10,834 nucleotides of DNA, from contig CAZKDV010000085.1 of assembly GCA_964551645.1 (NCBI GenBank), positions 1 through 10,834 of the forward strand. The letters are read 5' to 3'. The stretch comes from CAZKDV01 sp964551645. Lineage in GTDB: Bacteria; Bacteroidota; Bacteroidia; Bacteroidales; DTU049. Positions 1 to 6,993 of this stretch are shown piece after piece. Both the position numbers and the translations under genes were made by a program. The notes beneath the pieces were generated by a model. It was not told the origin of the DNA. It ran no database searches and worked only from the letters and a program-made list of their open reading frames with translations. Each line of letters starts with the position of its first letter. Positions within the stretch are counted from its first letter, which is position 1.

Positions 1-72
1 CCTTTCCCTAATACTTAATTGCTTTACTATAGCCTGCTGAGAAGTTTTATTGTATTGAAATTTGATAGCCAT
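1..72 (-). CDS. atpD: V-type ATP synthase subunit D, N-terminal 24 codons (partial)
   Basis: The minus strand opens with ATG at 72 and stays open to the window edge, giving 24 residues that begin MAIKFQYNKTSQQ and end in LSIRER. The MAIKFQYNKTS start is the typical N-terminus of V-type ATPase subunit D in Bacteroidota. In the family, D is a long helical-hairpin protein forming the central rotor shaft that turns inside the A3B3 head; only the first part of its first helix is visible here. It starts 15 nt after the atpB stop codon, so it is almost certainly in the same transcript. An AAAGGAAA run overlapping the atpB stop lies about 14 nt upstream of the ATG and is at best a poor ribosome-binding site. 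The remaining gene, and probably subunits I and K, should lie beyond the left edge. Confidence 0.88.
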   Translation of the reverse strand, partial: MAIKFQYNKTSQQAIVKQLSIRER

Positions 73-87
73 AACAAAAAATTTCCT

Positions 88-1416
88 TTATTTTTCTACC
101 CAATAAGTATCCATAAATTCTTTCTTCAAAGCGACTTCTGTTTTATTGAAATAAGTTGAGAATAATTCGTAAGCGATATCCAACATACTATCCACATCAA
201 CATTAACATCTATTGCTAATAATTTTTCTGAATATTCTTTGGCAAATTTCAATGTTCTTTCGTCATAATCACTTAAATCAAAACCATTTTCTAGTTTTGT
301 TTTAGCATTAGCAGCATCTGCATATAGACGAACAGCAGCATTCATTACTTGAGGATGATCTTCCCTTGTTTTTTTACCAATTACTAATTGTTTCAAACGG
401 GATAAACTTCTGAATGGGTCAACTATAACCTTTCCAATATCACTATCTTTACGCAAAAACAACTGTCCTTCTGTTATATAACCTGTATTATCGGGAATAG
501 CATGTGTAATATCGCCACCTGACAATGTAGTAACAGCAATAATAGTGATAGAGCCTCCATCAGGAAACTGTACTGCTTTTTCGTACAAACGAGCTAAATC
601 ACTATATAATGAACCGGGCATACTATCTTTTGATGGAATTTGATCCATACGATTAGATACTATACTAAGAGCATCACAATAGAGAGTAAGGTCTGTCAAT
701 AACACCAAAACTTTTTGCTTTTGCTCTACTGCAAAGTACTCAGCTGTTGTAAGTGCCATATCAGGAATTAACAATCTTTCTACTGGAGGGTCTTCTGTTG
801 TATTAATAAATCCAATTATTCTATCCAAAGCACCTGCATTTTCAAATACATTTTTATAAAAAATATAATCATCATTTGACAAACCAATACCGCCAAGAAT
901 AATTTTATCAGCTTTTGCTCTAAGGGCAACCATAGCCATAACCTGATTATAGGGTTGATCTGGGTCAGCAAAAAATGGAATTTTTTGTCCTGTTACAAGC
1001 GAGTTGTTTAAGTCAATACCTGCAATACCTGTTGCAATCAATTCAGAAGGCTGTTTTCTTCTAACTGGATTTACTGACGGACCACCAATTTCTCGTTCTT
1101 CTCCCATAATTTCAACTCCGCCATCAATAGAGTTTCCATAGGCATTAAAAAACCTACCTGCTAATTCATCGCTTAATTTTATTGTTGGTGATTTTCCCAA
1201 AAAAACAACTTCAGCATCAGTAGCAATACCTTCCGTTCCTTGAAAAACTTGTAAAGTAACAACATCATCAATTAACTTAACAACTTGTGCTGGGCGGTTG
1301 TCCACCAATGCCAATTCATCATATCCAACACCTGTTGCATGCAATGAAACAGTTGCTTTAGTTAGCTGAAATAGTTTTGTATAAATTTTTTGAAAAGCTT
1401 TAGTTTTTGTTTCCAT
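88..1416 (-). CDS. atpB: V-type ATP synthase subunit B (non-catalytic head subunit)
   Basis: A 442-residue protein of normal length for the family. B subunits alternate with A in the hexameric A3B3 head on the cytoplasmic side and shape the nucleotide sites without hydrolysing ATP themselves. The N-terminal beta-barrel is followed by GGPSVNP (111-117) and an IDLNNSLVTGQKIPFF stretch (134-149). Where a catalytic subunit has a P-loop, this protein reads ADPDQPYNQ (150-158) with no GxxxxGKT, as expected for B. SLSRL (337-341) keeps the arginine (R340) that normally reaches into the A-subunit site, and KTREDH follows (349-354). The start ATG overlaps the atpA stop by one base (TAATG), a layout that suggests translational coupling and near-equal A and B synthesis. 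I see nothing broken or unusual in it. Confidence 0.95.
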   Translation of the reverse strand: METKTKAFQKIYTKLFQLTKATVSLHATGVGYDELALVDNRPAQVVKLIDDVVTLQVFQGTEGIATDAEVVFLGKSPTIKLSDELAGRFFNAYGNSIDGGVEIMGEEREIGGPSVNPVRRKQPSELIATGIAGIDLNNSLVTGQKIPFFADPDQPYNQVMAMVALRAKADKIILGGIGLSNDDYIFYKNVFENAGALDRIIGFINTTEDPPVERLLIPDMALTTAEYFAVEQKQKVLVLLTDLTLYCDALSIVSNRMDQIPSKDSMPGSLYSDLARLYEKAVQFPDGGSITIIAVTTLSGGDITHAIPDNTGYITEGQLFLRKDSDIGKVIVDPFRSLSRLKQLVIGKKTREDHPQVMNAAVRLYADAANAKTKLENGFDLSDYDERTLKFAKEYSEKLLAIDVNVDVDSMLDIAYELFSTYFNKTEVALKKEFMDTYWVEK

Positions 1417-3173
1417 TATGCTATAATTCTTTCTTGAATAATATTTTTAAGTTCTTGTTCGTACTTGTTAAAATCATTTGATTTAAACTCTGAATAATTC
1501 ATTTGCTTTATCTGGTTAATAACTTCCTTGAAGTATGGATTTACTTCATCAAATGATTCAAATCTATAGTTACTTTCGCACAATTCAACAACCAATTTAA
1601 GCATATATGCTTGTCTTTCATAAGGTGTAGAGGCATCAACTTTATCAAAAGCATCTTGTTGAAGTATAACAAAGTCAATCAATTCAGACTTCCAATATAT
1701 GATATGATAATCCAAAGGAACACCATCATCGCCAAGAATGTTGATTTGTTCATAAGTTTCTTTCCCTCTTAAAAGTACATTCTTTATATATGCAACAGAA
1801 TCTGTCCATGCTTGATTTATTGTTGAATTTAGATATTCAATAATTTCAGGATATTCAAGATATTTAGAATAACTATCAATTGGGTCAATTGCTGGGTATC
1901 TTTTACTATCAGCTCTTTGTTGTGAAAGTGCATAAAAGCATCTTGCTGCTTTTTTAGTAGATTCAGTAACTGGTTCTTTAAGGTTTCCACCTGCAGGCGA
2001 TACAGTTCCTATAAATGTGATTGAACCAGTAGCTCCATTATTCAAAAAGACAAAACCGGCTCTCGAATAAAAGTTAGAAATAATTGCAGGTAAGTCCATC
2101 GGAAAACCGTCAGGTCCAGGCAATTCTTCCATACGATTAGACATTTCACGCAATGCTTGTGCCCAACGAGAAGTAGAATCTGCCAACAATAATACTTTCA
2201 ATCCCATTGCTCTGTAATATTCAGCTATTGTCATTGCAGTATATACAGATGCTTCTCGGGCTGCAACAGGCATATTAGATGTATTAGCAATAATTGTAGT
2301 TCGCTCCATTAGTTTTCTTCCTGTGCGAGGGTCGTCAAGCTGTGGAAATTCAGTAAATATTTCTACAACTTCATTAGCACGCTCACCACATGCTGCAATA
2401 ATCACTAAGTCAGTTTCTGCATACTTAGACAAGTTATGTTGAAGAACTGTTTTTCCAGAACCAAAAGGACCGGGAATAAACCCAGTGCCACCTTCTGCAA
2501 TTGGATTTAGTGTATCAATAACACGAATACCTGTTTCAAGAATTTTAAATGGTCTAGGTTTCTCTCTATAATGTTTAATCGGAACTTTAACAGGCCATTT
2601 TTGCACCATGCTGACTTTATGTTCCTTGCCATTTTTATCTTTAAGTGTAGCAATTGTATCGGTAACTTTATAGTCTCCTGATGCAACAATCCTAACTACT
2701 TCATACTCACCATCAAACACAAATGGAACCATAATTTTATGTTTAATCCAGCTTTCACTAACTTCTCCAAGCCAAGCTCCGGCTTTAACAATATCTCCAA
2801 TGTTTGCAAGTGGGGTAAAAGCATAAGTAGAATTATGATCAATCGCTTCAGTATATTCTCCTTTTTTCAGAAACACACCTGTCATCTTATCTAAGTCATT
2901 CTGCAAACCGTCAAAATTTTTAGATAGCAAACCTGGTCCAAGTGTAACTTCTAGCATGTGTCCCGTAAATTCAACTTCTGTTCCAACTTTTAGTCCTCTT
3001 GTGCTCTCGAATACTTGAGCGTATGCTTTATTTCCTATTACTTTGATAATTTCCGCCATTAGTGACTGCTCTTCGTGCTTAATAAAGCAAATCTCATTTT
3101 GTGCAACAACACCTTCGGTTTCTATAATTACCAAGTTAGCAATAATTCCTGTAATTCTTCCAATTGTATTCAT
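1416..3173 (-). CDS. atpA: V-type ATP synthase subunit A (catalytic)
   Basis: This is the catalytic subunit, which binds and hydrolyses (or makes) ATP in the A3B3 head. I start it at the ATG at 3173 (MNTIGRITGIIAN, 585 residues), which matches the usual family N-terminus; a TTG two codons upstream leaves only 1 nt to the previous stop and adds nothing conserved. Numbered from that ATG, the Walker A loop GPFGSGKT is at 235-242 (K241), GER with the catalytic glutamate at 263-265, and the Walker B region LLLADSTSRWA at about 329-339. The non-homologous insert typical of A subunits lies before the P-loop, and ADSKRYPAIDPIDSYSKY follows at about 421-438. All key residues are intact. It lies 7 nt downstream of the DUF2764 gene and overlaps atpB by 1 nt. 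Confidence 0.96.
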   Translation of the reverse strand: MNTIGRITGIIANLVIIETEGVVAQNEICFIKHEEQSLMAEIIKVIGNKAYAQVFESTRGLKVGTEVEFTGHMLEVTLGPGLLSKNFDGLQNDLDKMTGVFLKKGEYTEAIDHNSTYAFTPLANIGDIVKAGAWLGEVSESWIKHKIMVPFVFDGEYEVVRIVASGDYKVTDTIATLKDKNGKEHKVSMVQKWPVKVPIKHYREKPRPFKILETGIRVIDTLNPIAEGGTGFIPGPFGSGKTVLQHNLSKYAETDLVIIAACGERANEVVEIFTEFPQLDDPRTGRKLMERTTIIANTSNMPVAAREASVYTAMTIAEYYRAMGLKVLLLADSTSRWAQALREMSNRMEELPGPDGFPMDLPAIISNFYSRAGFVFLNNGATGSITFIGTVSPAGGNLKEPVTESTKKAARCFYALSQQRADSKRYPAIDPIDSYSKYLEYPEIIEYLNSTINQAWTDSVAYIKNVLLRGKETYEQINILGDDGVPLDYHIIYWKSELIDFVILQQDAFDKVDASTPYERQAYMLKLVVELCESNYRFESFDEVNPYFKEVINQIKQMNYSEFKSNDFNKYEQELKNIIQERIIA

Positions 3174-3180
3174 AAACAAT

Positions 3181-4020
3181 TTATTCGTTATCAGTAAATA
3201 ATTCTTTCAACTTAAAACTTGATTTTAATTCCTTTTGCAACATTCCAAACAATTCATTCCCGTATTGAGTATCAATCTTCAACCAGCGTTCAATCATATT
3301 TGTTTTTATCACAAAAGTTAAAATCCTATCTATAGTGAAATATTCAAAAAATATCATCTCATTCAAATAATTCCATTTGAAAACATCAATAACTTTTTCT
3401 CTTTCAATAGCATTTGAGTTTTGAGCAATATTAATAATATTCTCAATATAATCAACGATACCTGTTAGACCTAAATCCGAACTTTGACTTGTTTTAATAG
3501 TTTTAGCAATATCATTATTACCTATGATTTGTGTTTCTAATGACATTTTATGTTTTTTGCATAAAACTCCAGTCAAAATATTTTTAACATTATAATCAAG
3601 CTCATACCAATTTCTGATAAATTCATTTTTATCCTGTAAAACTTCGTCATAGAATAATGATAAAAGTTGATTTTCCCAACTTAATGAAGGATAAATTGGT
3701 TCATTTTCTTTAAAAGCATTGATAAATTTTTGCATGTACTCAGGAAGACTATATGGTTCCCTGATATTAGCTTCTAATTCTTCTTTTGAAAAACTTCCTA
3801 ATTCATTGAAACTTATATCTGCCTTATTGAGAATATTAAGAAGGTTTTGATTGTCAATGGGTAATAATATTTTTTGACACAACAAATAATCCTTTTTCGA
3901 AAGGACATCTCGCAATTCTTTTTGCAAAGCATTATTGTCAAATACAAGTCTATCAGTATCTATTGTAACATCTTGTAATCCAGCAACAAAATAATAATAA
4001 TTTTCTTTAAAAAGTAACAT
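3181..4020 (-). CDS. DUF2764 family protein of the V-type ATPase operon
   Basis: A 279-residue protein with the opening MLLFKENYYYFVAGLQD, which I recognise as the DUF2764 family found in the V-ATPase clusters of Bacteroidota and Chlamydiae. The sequence looks mostly alpha-helical and soluble: there is no signal peptide, no membrane segment and no nucleotide-binding motif. A conserved-looking aromatic/acidic helix, FIRNWYELDYNVKNIL, is at 134-149. Its place between E and A is where other bacterial and archaeal V-type operons carry subunits C and F, neither of which is seen in this window. My inference is that it does the job of subunit C (the socket joining the rotor shaft to the membrane ring) or otherwise belongs to the stalk; this is not shown by the sequence. 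The ATG at 4020 follows atpE by 31 nt, and atpA begins 7 nt after its stop, so it should be made with the complex. Confidence 0.85.
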   Translation of the reverse strand: MLLFKENYYYFVAGLQDVTIDTDRLVFDNNALQKELRDVLSKKDYLLCQKILLPIDNQNLLNILNKADISFNELGSFSKEELEANIREPYSLPEYMQKFINAFKENEPIYPSLSWENQLLSLFYDEVLQDKNEFIRNWYELDYNVKNILTGVLCKKHKMSLETQIIGNNDIAKTIKTSQSSDLGLTGIVDYIENIINIAQNSNAIEREKVIDVFKWNYLNEMIFFEYFTIDRILTFVIKTNMIERWLKIDTQYGNELFGMLQKELKSSFKLKELFTDNE

Positions 4021-4051
4021 TTAAGGAAGTAATAAAAGTATTGGTAGTTAA

Positions 4052-4666
4052 TTATTTATCAAACAGCAACGAAATAAGTTTTGGTCGTAAGTATGAATTA
4101 AAGAGTGCGTCAAAATCTTCATCAGTAAAGGAAATACTATATCCTCCATTTTGGGGAGATATTTTAAATCCTTTTTTAATTCTATCTGAATATTGAATTT
4201 CAACACCTCTTTGCATAAGAATGTTCAATTTTTGGTTAAAATAGCTTTCTAATTCAGTTCTTTTTTCTTCAGGTAGCAAGATATGTAGATTTGGAATTTC
4301 AGAAGACTGAGGATCCCATTTTTCAATTATAACTTTAATAATATCACCTATAAAATCAACATCAGAAAAAGATTTTTCAGTATCTTCTTTTATTGTTTTA
4401 GTTTCAATTAAATTAACAACTTGTTGTTTAATATCAGAAAACATCTGACGAGCAGACAGCTTCAACTCTGACAATGAACGGCTTTTTATATCATCAGCTT
4501 CTTTTTTAGCATTTTCAATGATCTGATTTGCTTCATCTTGTGCTTTTGAAATTATTAGCTCTGCTTCTCTTTTTGCATCATTATTAATCTTCTCGGACTC
4601 TATTATAGCTTTTGAAACACCTTCTTGGTAAATTTTTTCTGTTAGTTCAGTCAGTTTTGATTGCAT
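4052..4666 (-). CDS. atpE: V-type ATP synthase subunit E (peripheral stalk)
   Basis: First gene of the ATPase operon. From the ATG at 4666 it encodes 204 residues beginning MQSKLTELTEKIYQEGVSKA, a typical subunit E start. An in-frame TTG at 4741 would add 25 residues, but that extension would run across the predicted promoter, so I reject it. Residues 10 to about 90 are rich in A, E, K and I with a heptad-like pattern (SKAQDEANQIIENAKKEADD), consistent with the long peripheral-stalk helix. After it come a compact C-terminal domain with GFKISPQNGGYSISF (166-180) and the closing LRPKLISLLFDK, the part that in the family contacts the top of the head. The A/G-poor leader has no clear Shine-Dalgarno site, as usual in Bacteroidota. 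The protein holds the head still against rotation. Confidence 0.9.
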   Translation of the reverse strand: MQSKLTELTEKIYQEGVSKAIIESEKINNDAKREAELIISKAQDEANQIIENAKKEADDIKSRSLSELKLSARQMFSDIKQQVVNLIETKTIKEDTEKSFSDVDFIGDIIKVIIEKWDPQSSEIPNLHILLPEEKRTELESYFNQKLNILMQRGVEIQYSDRIKKGFKISPQNGGYSISFTDEDFDALFNSYLRPKLISLLFDK

Positions 4667-4699
4667 AGTTATGAGAGTTTTTTTGATATTTTGTTTTCG

Positions 4700-4732
4700 C
4701 AAAGTTAGAAAAACTTTTGATATGTGAACAAG
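4700..4732 (-). promoter_or_regulatory. Predicted Bacteroidota promoter of the V-type ATPase operon
   Basis: On the minus strand, CTTG (4732-4729) is followed after 21 nt by TAACTTTG (4707-4700), a full match to the Bacteroidota -7 element TAnnTTTG with a TTG-type -33 box. The predicted transcript start near 4695 leaves an A-rich leader of roughly 28 nt before the atpE ATG at 4666. A 7-bp inverted repeat (AAAACTT at 4710-4716, AAGTTTT at 4730-4736) brackets the spacer and overlaps the -33 box; it could be an operator or chance in AT-rich DNA. The site lies 25 nt beyond the radical SAM gene's stop codon. Confidence 0.68.
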
Positions 4733-4757
4733 TTTTGTCAAATATTATTTGCTTTTA

Positions 4758-5783
4758 TCAAGAGGCACAATTGTTGCACATCTTAATAGATTTTTTATTT
4801 TCAATTAACATTTTTTCAAACTTTTTATAATTATTTCCGCAGATTATTTCCGAAAATGTTTGCGATTTTAAGTTGCCCATAACAAAATTAGAGTTTTTGT
4901 CAAAACAACACGGAAGTACATCTAAATCATGAGTAATTACTGGATTTGTATAAAATCTAAAGCATCTGTGATTTCTTTTTCTTATTAGCTGCAAACCATT
5001 TTCGTTATTGTATTTATATCTCAAATATTTTTTATTTTTTGGGAGATACTCAGGAACACTTTCTAAATCAATCACATAAGCAGATTTGAATGTAAGTGTA
5101 TCAAATTTAAGGTTTTTTGCTAATTTCTTAATTTCATCAAGATGTGTTTCATTATGAGAAAACACAATAGTTTGCATCTCCACCAAAGGATATTGTTTAT
5201 GTAATTGCTTTTTCCTTTTGATTAAATAATTAACATTATCGATTAATGTATCGAAATTGCCACCTTTTCTGTACTTTTCATATGTTTGCTGATTATATCC
5301 ATCGACTGAAATTATAATATGTTGAAGTCCAGAGCTGATTATTTCATTAGTTAAATCTTTTGTCAATAAAAGTGCATTTGTTGAAAAAGAAACAAACAAA
5401 TTCTTATTCACAGCATAAGCAATCATTTCGGGCAAGTGCTTGTTTAGTATTGGTTCTCCCTGAAAGTGCAAATTAATATGAAAAACAGTTTTTGGTAATT
5501 GATTAATCACCATTTTATAATCGTTCAATGAAATTCCTCCATTTTTCCGATTAAGAATGTTTGCACCTAATTCGCAACCCGGACATTGCAAATTGCAACC
5601 TTTGTATGACTCAATACTTACAGCAAAAGGTCTAATTTTTAATCTATTTTTTTTTAAAACAAATGAGAGCAAAAATAAAAGTCTTGACAATAAGTGTGAA
5701 TACAGTTGATATAAACTAATTATGCGTAAATAAGCATATAACAACAAAAACTTATATCTAAACTTTCTTAAACTTGTATTCAA
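4758..5783 (-). CDS. Radical SAM protein with C-terminal SPASM-type iron-sulfur domain
   Basis: A 341-residue radical SAM enzyme. The cluster motif is YKGCNLQCPGC, with C63, C67 and C70 in CxxxCxxC spacing. It is followed by HFQGEP (106-111), STNA (134-137) and SVDG (159-162), the usual core strands. The C-terminal part has C274, the pair PCCFD (C292, C293) and a closing CNNC (C336, C339), a SPASM-like set that would hold an auxiliary cluster. Family members are often peptide or small-molecule modifying enzymes, but the substrate here is unknown and no precursor peptide is visible nearby. The first 45 residues are hydrophobic and basic (LLLYAYLRIISLYQLYSHLL), so membrane association is possible. 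The start is TTG at 5783: an in-frame TGA lies 10 codons upstream and no ATG occurs before the cluster motif. The gene lies 44 nt after the AI-2E-family gene with no terminator or promoter that I can see between them. Confidence 0.88.
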   Translation of the reverse strand: MNTSLRKFRYKFLLLYAYLRIISLYQLYSHLLSRLLFLLSFVLKKNRLKIRPFAVSIESYKGCNLQCPGCELGANILNRKNGGISLNDYKMVINQLPKTVFHINLHFQGEPILNKHLPEMIAYAVNKNLFVSFSTNALLLTKDLTNEIISSGLQHIIISVDGYNQQTYEKYRKGGNFDTLIDNVNYLIKRKKQLHKQYPLVEMQTIVFSHNETHLDEIKKLAKNLKFDTLTFKSAYVIDLESVPEYLPKNKKYLRYKYNNENGLQLIRKRNHRCFRFYTNPVITHDLDVLPCCFDKNSNFVMGNLKSQTFSEIICGNNYKKFEKMLIENKKSIKMCNNCAS

Positions 5784-5827
5784 TGAAAAATGTTTATTAT
5801 TGTAAAGAATTACTCAACTAAATAGAA

Positions 5828-6925
5828 TTAAGTATCCGAGTTAATTACCCCCCAGCCACTTAAAAATTCTTTAGTAATTATACGAAGCAAAGAATATGAT
5901 GGTATCCCAATTATCATTCCGAAAACTCCGCCCATTTGGGCAGCAATAAGCAATACAAGCAAAATTTCTAAAGGATGAACTTTTACGATTCTTGAAAAAA
6001 TCCAAGTTTGTATCAAAAATCCATCAACAAAATTCACTACCATATATAATGATACCATTTGTATTATTAAAACAAGATCAACAGCACTTGGATCATAATA
6101 CAGTTGATTGGTAATGCCTATAAAAGTTCCTAAAACTAAACTTATTAATGGTCCAATGTACGGAATTACATTCAAAACACCAGCCACAATACCAATCATA
6201 ATTGCATTTTTAACACCGAACAAATACATACCTACGCTAATTAAAGTAGCAACTATTAGAGCATCTAAAATAATTCCCCAAAAATACTTTATTAACAAAC
6301 TTTTAGCTGAAGATAGCACATTTTTCATTTTTTCTCTAAATGTATCTGGAGTAATTGAGATAATGGCATTGTACAACAATCTATCATCTTTCAAAAAGAA
6401 AAATGTAGCAAATAAAATAACAGTAAGTGAAATAACTACTTGACTTGTGATGTTGATGAACTTTAGCAATACTTGCTCAATAGTTGAAAATTGTAAAAAA
6501 TCAAAAAAATAATTACTTATGATTTCTTCTATAGATTCGCTTTCTTCAATAAAATTGTTCTTGAACAGCCAGTCCTCGAATTGATTTATTGGTTCTTTGA
6601 AATTTTCTAAGGCTAAAGTGATATCAATCTCTGTAAAAATCTTCATTTGGTGCATTGTTATTGGCACAAACACAGCAATGAATACAGCTACCATAGAAAG
6701 AATAATCAGCATGGCAAGAATAGCATTAACAAAATGTGGCAGTCTTATCTTCCAGACTCCAATTTTGTCAAGAACTCTAACAATGGGAGCGCCTAAAATT
6801 GATAAAAATGCAGCTATGAGTACATATAAAAACAAATTGAAAAAATTCCAAATTAAGAAACCTACAACTAATAAAGTAAATATTCCAATAGCCCAGTTTC
6901 TTGTTGTTGCATTCATAAACTGCAT
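5828..6925 (-). CDS. AI-2E family transporter (PerM-like membrane protein)
   Basis: A 365-residue inner-membrane protein of the AI-2E exporter/permease family, which is near full length for the family. Hydrophobic segments fall at about 12-44 (two spans), 65-92, 158-178, 215-236, 238-270, 283-305 and 318-345. An amphipathic soluble stretch at about 93-155 is the usual extracytoplasmic insertion. Family signatures are NVIPYIGPLISLVLG (252-266) and GMIIGIPSYSLLRII (336-350). The family name comes from one E. coli member; other members transport ions or other solutes, so autoinducer export should not be assumed. The ATG at 6925 is used; a second ATG three codons in (6916) is equally possible. 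The start lies only 10 nt beyond a strong hairpin, and I see no consensus promoter in front of it. Confidence 0.85.
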   Translation of the reverse strand: MQFMNATTRNWAIGIFTLLVVGFLIWNFFNLFLYVLIAAFLSILGAPIVRVLDKIGVWKIRLPHFVNAILAMLIILSMVAVFIAVFVPITMHQMKIFTEIDITLALENFKEPINQFEDWLFKNNFIEESESIEEIISNYFFDFLQFSTIEQVLLKFINITSQVVISLTVILFATFFFLKDDRLLYNAIISITPDTFREKMKNVLSSAKSLLIKYFWGIILDALIVATLISVGMYLFGVKNAIMIGIVAGVLNVIPYIGPLISLVLGTFIGITNQLYYDPSAVDLVLIIQMVSLYMVVNFVDGFLIQTWIFSRIVKVHPLEILLVLLIAAQMGGVFGMIIGIPSYSLLRIITKEFLSGWGVINSDT

Positions 6926-6935
6926 TTTAAGTGTA

Positions 6936-6975
6936 ATAAGTAGTTTGTAAATTTAAAAATCTACAAACCACTTAT
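6936..6975 (-). terminator. Hairpin after gcvP, probable transcription terminator or attenuator
   Basis: Two 19-nt arms (6936-6954 and 6957-6975) are inverted copies with two differences. In the minus-strand transcript both differences become G-U pairs, so the stem is continuous, while in a plus-strand transcript they would be A-C mismatches. It starts 18 nt after the gcvP stop codon, where a terminator belongs, but it lacks a proper U tract (the 3' side runs UACACUUAAA). Its base is 10 nt from the next gene's ATG, so it could also affect translation of that gene or separate gcvP expression from it. Confidence 0.6.
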
Positions 6976-6993
6976 CAATTATATTGTTCAATT

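Noticed and set aside
147..1000. Missing P-loop in subunit B as evidence of a broken gene
   Set aside because: B subunits of V-type ATPases normally lack the P-loop; the SLSRL arginine and overall length are intact.
3174..3179. TTG start two codons upstream of the atpA ATG
   Set aside because: It leaves 1 nt to the previous stop and adds MF before the conserved MNTIGRITG start.
4667..4741. N-terminal extension of subunit E from an in-frame TTG
   Set aside because: The 25 extra residues do not fit the family start and would be read from the predicted promoter sequence; the ATG at 4666 gives the canonical N-terminus.
6108..6950. Plus-strand open frames opposite the AI-2E-family gene
   Set aside because: They are antisense shadows of a well-supported membrane protein and show no recognisable domain or start signal.
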